Assembly: GCF_000024985.1 (NCBI RefSeq)
Contig: NC_013523.1
Coordinates: forward strand, 434,001-498,000
Length of the DNA stretch: 64,000 nt
Direction: 5' to 3'
From: Sphaerobacter thermophilus DSM 20745
Lineage (GTDB): Bacteria; Chloroflexota; Chloroflexia; Thermomicrobiales; Thermomicrobiaceae
Shown: positions 60,153 through 64,000 of the stretch, piece after piece
How the letters are laid out: each line of letters starts with the position of its first letter
Position numbering within the stretch: the stretch's first letter is position 1
The notes under the pieces: model-generated
Told to the model about the DNA's origin: nothing
Databases searched by the model: none
The model's input: only the letters and a program-made list of their open reading frames with translations
Position numbers and translations under genes: made by a program

Positions 60153-60974
60153 ATGACGCTGGCCGGAGCTGATATCGCTCCTCGGCTTGCGCCCGTGCGC
60201 GGCTATGTGATCGATATGGACGGGGTGCTGTACCGCGGGGACACAGCGCTGCCCCACGCCCGCGAGTTCCTGGCCGCGCTCGACGCACGGGGCATCCCGT
60301 ACGTGATGGCGACCAACAACTCGACGCGCACGCCCGAGCAATACACCGAGAAGCTCGCCCGGATGGGCATCCCGGTCCCGCCTGAGCGAATCGTCACCTC
60401 GAGCCTCGCCACCCGCGCCTGGCTGGAGGAACGGTATCCGGCCGGCACGCGGGTGCACGTGCTGGGCATGGCGGCGCTGCGCGACGCGATTCTCGGCGAT
60501 GGTCGCTTCCAGTCGGCCGACCTGGACGCCGAGGTCGTGGTCACCGGGGCCGACTGGGAATTGACGTACGACAAGCTCGCCCGTGCCTGTCTCGCCATCC
60601 GGCGCGGGGCGACCTGGGTGGCGACCAACCCGGACACGACCTTCCCGACGGAGGAGGGGCTGGTCCCCGGTGCGGGAGCGATCCTGGCGGCGCTGCGGGT
60701 GGCGACGAGCCGTGAGCCGATCGTGATCGGGAAGCCGGAGCCGGGGATGCTGCTGGAGGCCGGCGCGTTGATGGGGATCGGTCCCGAGTCGACGGCGGTG
60801 CTGGGGGACCGGCTCGACACCGATATCCAGGCGGGGCAGCGCGCGGGCTTCACCACGGTGCTGGTGCTGACGGGCGTGACCAGCGCCGCGGACCTGGCAA
60901 CAGAATCGCTGCAGCCTGATCTCGTGGTGCCGGATCTGGCGCCGCTACTGGAGTACTACCGGACGCTCCAGTGA
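60153..60974 (+). CDS. HAD-IIA family phosphatase (NagD-like)
   Basis: A 273-residue phosphatase. Motif I is VIDMDGVLYRGDTALP, motif II is VMATNNSTRTPEQY, the type IIA cap lies in the middle (about 85-190), motif III is in IGKPEPGMLL and motif IV is VLGDRLDTDIQAGQRAGFTT. Relatives act on p-nitrophenyl phosphate, UMP, pyridoxal phosphate or phosphoglycolate. The ATG at 60153 has GGAGGAGGG upstream. The next gene starts inside its stop. Confidence 0.92.
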   Translation: MTLAGADIAPRLAPVRGYVIDMDGVLYRGDTALPHAREFLAALDARGIPYVMATNNSTRTPEQYTEKLARMGIPVPPERIVTSSLATRAWLEERYPAGTRVHVLGMAALRDAILGDGRFQSADLDAEVVVTGADWELTYDKLARACLAIRRGATWVATNPDTTFPTEEGLVPGAGAILAALRVATSREPIVIGKPEPGMLLEAGALMGIGPESTAVLGDRLDTDIQAGQRAGFTTVLVLTGVTSAADLATESLQPDLVVPDLAPLLEYYRTLQ

Positions 60975-61816
60975 GACGCATCGGACGTTACGACGTCGAG
61001 GACCCATCCAAGATCCAGGGGCGAGACGAGGTCCAGGTGCACGACCGCAGCCTGGCCTCGCTGCGCCTACGACATGCGCTGGCGGCGCTGGCCGGCGTGC
61101 AGGGGCGTGTCCTCCTGCTCGGCTGCGGCGCAGGTCGTTACCTGCGTGCTCTGAGTCGCGAGCGGCGGGATCTCAACATCCTCGGCGCCGACCTGAGCCG
61201 TGTTGCGCTCCGGGAGGCGCGACGCCGCTCCCCCGCCCACGATCTGATCTGCCTCGATGCCAGCCTCCTCCCCTTCGCTGATGGCGTCTTCGACGCCGTC
61301 CTCTTCTTCGACCTGCTGGAGCATGTGCCGGAGCACCGGCGGATGCTCTCCGAGATCGCCCGCGTTCTCCGCCCCGGCGGCGTGTTACACGCCTTCGTGC
61401 CGCTGGAGGGCAAGCCGGGTACCGTCTACCACCTCTTGCGGCGGAGTCGCCGCATCCCGATCAACCGGTGGAAGCGGGATCACGTCGGCCACGTCAACCA
61501 CTTCACGCCGGAGGAAGTCTTCCGGGAGCTGTGGGAGGCAGGTCTGAACGTGGAGGACCGGGCCTACGGGTTCCACCTGGTCAGTCAGATCCACGACGTG
61601 GTCGATTACTGGCAGCGCGAGCGGTCCAGCGGCGGTGAGGGGCTGCTGCCCCCGGCTATGGTCAAGGCCATCGCGCGAGCCGTCTTCATCCCGACTTGGC
61701 GCCTCTCCTACCTGGAGGACCGCCTCTACCGGGGCCGCCACCTGGCTGCCGGGCTTCACCTCACGGCACGGCGGTGCATCTCGTCGCGTCACGTGGACTT
61801 CGGCCAGCGGAACTAA
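60971..61816 (+). CDS. Class I SAM-dependent methyltransferase
   Basis: A 281-residue methyltransferase. Motif I is VLLLGCGAGRYLRALS, motif II is GADLSRVALREARRR, motif III (FDAVLFFDLLEHVPEHRRM) and motif IV (IARVLRPGGVLHAFVPLEG) are typical of the Methyltransf_11 group. The C-terminal half has no further known domain. The GTG at 60971 overlaps the HAD stop (GTGA), so they are co-translated. The substrate may be a lipid or glycan, given the GT2 gene that follows; this is weak inference. Confidence 0.88.
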   Translation: MRRIGRYDVEDPSKIQGRDEVQVHDRSLASLRLRHALAALAGVQGRVLLLGCGAGRYLRALSRERRDLNILGADLSRVALREARRRSPAHDLICLDASLLPFADGVFDAVLFFDLLEHVPEHRRMLSEIARVLRPGGVLHAFVPLEGKPGTVYHLLRRSRRIPINRWKRDHVGHVNHFTPEEVFRELWEAGLNVEDRAYGFHLVSQIHDVVDYWQRERSSGGEGLLPPAMVKAIARAVFIPTWRLSYLEDRLYRGRHLAAGLHLTARRCISSRHVDFGQRN

Positions 61817-62085
61817 CCGCTCGGGCCACCGTACCCGCCGATGCGGGACTCCTGCCAGATACGTGTGACCGCTGCGACTAAGAGATAGCCTTATACAATC
61901 ATTTCTTCCTCGATCGTCTCCACGGCCACCCAGTCACCTGACGACATTTACACTGGCGACTTCCGCGTCATGCAGGGAGTCGTCAGAGACCGTCCGTAGA
62001 ATCAACGTCACATGCTCACTCATGGCGAATAGATGGACGAGCCTTTGTGCTTGCCCAGGAATGGCCCATCAGTGGAGGGTGGCCC

Positions 62086-62862
62086 ATGTCCCCGCGGATC
62101 GACGCCGGGACACGCGAGGCATCGCCTCCTTGGTTGGAGGAGAGGTGCGACATTGCTGATATCGTCCCCGACGAATCATCTCCGATTCCACCATCGCTCA
62201 CGATCGTGGTGCCGACGCGCAACGAGGCGGAGAATGTCGGTCCGCTCGTCGAACGCCTCGATCGGTGCCTGCCGGGCCAGGTGCTGGAGATCATCTTCGT
62301 CGATGACAGCGATGATGACACGGTTGCAGCGATCGAGTCGCTGGAGCGGTCTCCCGACCGCGTAATCCGGGTTATCCACCGTCCGAGGGGTGAGCGTCAG
62401 GGTGGGCTGGGTGGGGCTGTCGTGGTTGGGCTCCGTGCCGCCAGGGCCGACTGGGTCTGCGTGATGGACGCAGACCTGCAGCACCCGCCGGAGGTGATTC
62501 CCTCCCTCCTGGAGCGTGCGCGGGCCACGCACGCCGACCTGGTGATCGCGAGCCGCTACTGCGGGGATGGCAGCCTCGGGCGGATGGGGGAACTGCGGGC
62601 GGCTGCGTCCCGAGCCACGACGATCCTCGCCAAGATAGTCTTTCCGGGACGACTCCGCGGGGTGACCGACCCCATGAGCGGCTTTTTCCTGTTTGCCGCC
62701 GGGCGGTCGACCCGGATAGCCTCCGACCCTGCGGCTTCAAGATCCTGCTGGAGATCCTCATCCGCACGGACGGCCTACAGGTGGCCGAGGTGCCGTATCG
62801 CTTTGGAGAGCGTCACGCGGGAGAGAGCAAGGCGTCTCTGCGCGAGGCGATCCGCTACCTGA
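62086..62862 (+). CDS. GT2 glycosyltransferase (polyprenyl-phosphate mannose synthase-like), frameshifted
   Basis: The N-terminal part of a DPM1-type GT2 enzyme: LTIVVPTRNEAENVGPLVER, IIFVDDSDDDTVAAIE, HRPRGERQGGLGGAVVVGL and the DxD region VCVMDADLQHPPEVIPSLLE. After GVTDPMSGFFLF (about 62694) the frame turns to unrelated Ser/Arg-rich sequence and stops at 62862. The expected continuation (RPCGFKILLEIL, VPYRFGERHAGESK) is intact in another frame from 62697 on. A base loss or sequencing error near 62692-62700 is the simplest explanation. The ATG at 62086 has GGAGGG upstream. Confidence 0.85.
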   Translation: MSPRIDAGTREASPPWLEERCDIADIVPDESSPIPPSLTIVVPTRNEAENVGPLVERLDRCLPGQVLEIIFVDDSDDDTVAAIESLERSPDRVIRVIHRPRGERQGGLGGAVVVGLRAARADWVCVMDADLQHPPEVIPSLLERARATHADLVIASRYCGDGSLGRMGELRAAASRATTILAKIVFPGRLRGVTDPMSGFFLFAAGRSTRIASDPAASRSCWRSSSARTAYRWPRCRIALESVTRERARRLCARRSAT

Positions 62863-64000
62863 TGCTGCTCTGGCAGTTGCGCCTGAGCGACCAGACGCGA
62901 CGCTTCGTCCGGTTCGCGGCGGTCGGAGCCTCCGGGCTGGGGGTGAATACGCTCGCTCTCCTCGCCTTTGCCGAGATTCAGGGACTCCACTATCTGGTCG
63001 CCGCGGCGCTGGCGACGCAAGTGTCGACCCTGTGGCTGTACTTGCTGACTGAGTCCTTCGTTTTCCGCGGGCGCGCGGGCACGCGTGGGCCGCTGGCTCG
63101 CATGGGCCTGTATTTCGGGATGAACAACGCTGCGCTGCTGTTCCGAGGACCTCTGATGTACGCGTTGACCTCGGTCTTTGGGATCTTCTACGTGGCGTCC
63201 AACCTGATCTCGCTCCTGGCGCTGACGGCGCTCCGCTTCGCGGTGGCCGACACGTGGATCTGGGATGCTACACGGCGTTCCCGCCGTGCGGCAGCTCCGG
63301 CTCTCTACAACATCCACGACATCGTCACGGTGCGGTCGACCGTGCCTCTGCCGGAGCTCGAACAGTTCCGCGTGGAGGCGCTGGACGGGCCGCCGACCAT
63401 CGACGTACGCACCCAGGCGCGGCGGCCTCACCGGGTGACGGCGGAGCGGCACTTCCAGTACGACGAGCGCCTCGGTGTATTCGGTTTTTGGATCGACGTG
63501 TCCCTTGGGGACCTTATCGACGTGGTGGCGTCGCCGCTCCTGGCTCGCTCGCCCCACGTGCTCTACACGAACGTGGTCGAGCCGATCCTGCGCTGGACCT
63601 TCGTCCAGCGAGGCTACGCGCTGATCCACGGGGCCTGTATCGCGTACGACGACCACGCCTACCTGGTGACGGCCCGGACCGACACCGGCAAGACGACGAC
63701 GGTCCTCCGCATGCTCGACCGGCAGCGGCGGGAGAGCGCCACCGCGGCGTTCATCTCCGACGATCTCACCCTGGTCACGTCCGAGGGGACCGTGCTGACC
63801 TATCCCAAGCCGCTGACGATCAGCAAGCACACCGTGTCCGCGCTGAACCGGCCGGCCCTGACCCGGCGTGAGCGGCTGGGCCTGCCTATCCAGAGCCGGA
63901 TCCACTCCCGCGGCGGGCGGCGCTTCGCTTTCCTGCTCACCCGCTCCCGGCTGCCCGTCGCAACCATCAATGCGCTGGCGCAGTGGCTGGTACCGCCGCC
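62697..64000 (+). CDS. Continuation: GT2 C-terminus, GtrA domain and HprK-like domain (partial)
   Basis: This frame is open to the window end (about 434 residues). It starts with the GT2 C-terminal core (PCGFKILLEILIRTDGLQVA, VPYRFGERHAGESKASLREA). A GtrA-like four-helix membrane domain follows (VRFAAVGASGLGVNTLALLA, STLWLYLLTESFVFRG). A cytosolic domain then resembles HPr kinase: RGYALIHGACIAYDDHAYLV with a P-loop TARTDTGKTTT and AAFISDDLTLV. A new ATG at 62862 overlaps the frameshifted stop (TGATG), but the conserved GT2 end before it argues for one original gene. The 3' end lies outside the window. Confidence 0.75.

Noticed and set aside
62860-62866. TGATG overlap as evidence for two natural genes in the GT2 locus
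   Set aside because: The conserved C-terminal GT2 sequence upstream of this ATG is in the downstream frame, so the overlap is more likely a by-product of the frameshift.
62775-63905. Minus-strand open frame of about 376 codons near the window end
   Set aside because: It is antisense to the GtrA and HprK-like coding frame, which shows conserved motifs.

Overview
The window is 64 kb of GC-rich bacterial chromosome with tightly packed genes on both strands. Starts are often GTG or TTG, ATGA/GTGA gene overlaps are frequent, and sigma70-type promoters are recognisable (TTGACA-like, 16-17 bp spacer, TAnnnT). No rRNA, tRNA, CRISPR array, transposase or prophage was seen. The gene set (scpAB, DUF951, YggT, DUF2905, hspR-clpB, GT2-GtrA enzymes) and the abundant GC-rich palindromic intergenic repeats suggest a Thermomicrobia-type Chloroflexota such as a Sphaerobacter relative. 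This placement is inference; no marker gene was aligned.

Layout. 1-4.3 kb: end of scpA, scpB, a short-chain dehydrogenase pair, and an Rrf2 regulator-cysteine desulfurase operon closed by a clear terminator. 4.5-8 kb: a TSUP exporter and a SoxR-ABC exporter module with SoxR-type sites. 8.2-12 kb: a sarcosine/N-methyltryptophan oxidase-like flavoenzyme, a VOC protein and a second amino-acid-oxidase-type flavoprotein. 12-16 kb: a large c-di-GMP protein (GAF, GAF, HD-GYP, GAF, GGDEF) and a degenerate tyrosine recombinase. 16-26 kb: an APH/P-loop kinase fusion, M42 peptidase, 2-hydroxyacid dehydrogenase, YggT, DUF951, an MFS transporter, dnaG and dgt. 26-34.6 kb: uvrC-tsaC, an ABC-2 exporter pair, a lipoprotein and membrane proteins. 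34.7-44.4 kb: an arginase-like protein divergent from rarA-rph, then a Tat-exported multicopper oxidase, an FAD monooxygenase and a PadR-controlled DrrAB-like exporter. 44.4-53.7 kb: hisC-hisB, two S11 D-Ala-D-Ala carboxypeptidases, an rluB-cmk-plsC run, and two repeat-rich islands. 53.7-64 kb: hspR-like-clpB, small membrane proteins, a DUF4349 lipoprotein, an M20 deacylase, HAD phosphatase, methyltransferase, and a frameshifted GT2-GtrA-HprK-like locus running off the end.

Functional links. Several transporters sit beside a matching regulator: SoxR with an ABC exporter, PadR with DrrAB. The Rrf2 regulator probably controls Fe-S cluster sulfur supply. The MerR/HspR-like regulator probably controls clpB. 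Housekeeping DNA and RNA functions (dnaG, dgt, uvrC, tsaC, rarA, rph, rluB, cmk) are spread among accessory redox enzymes.

The most unusual items are the three-domain GT2-GtrA-HprK-like locus with a visible frameshift, the SoxR circuit, nested inverted-repeat islands, a structured leader ahead of the second carboxypeptidase, and a recombinase lacking catalytic histidines.
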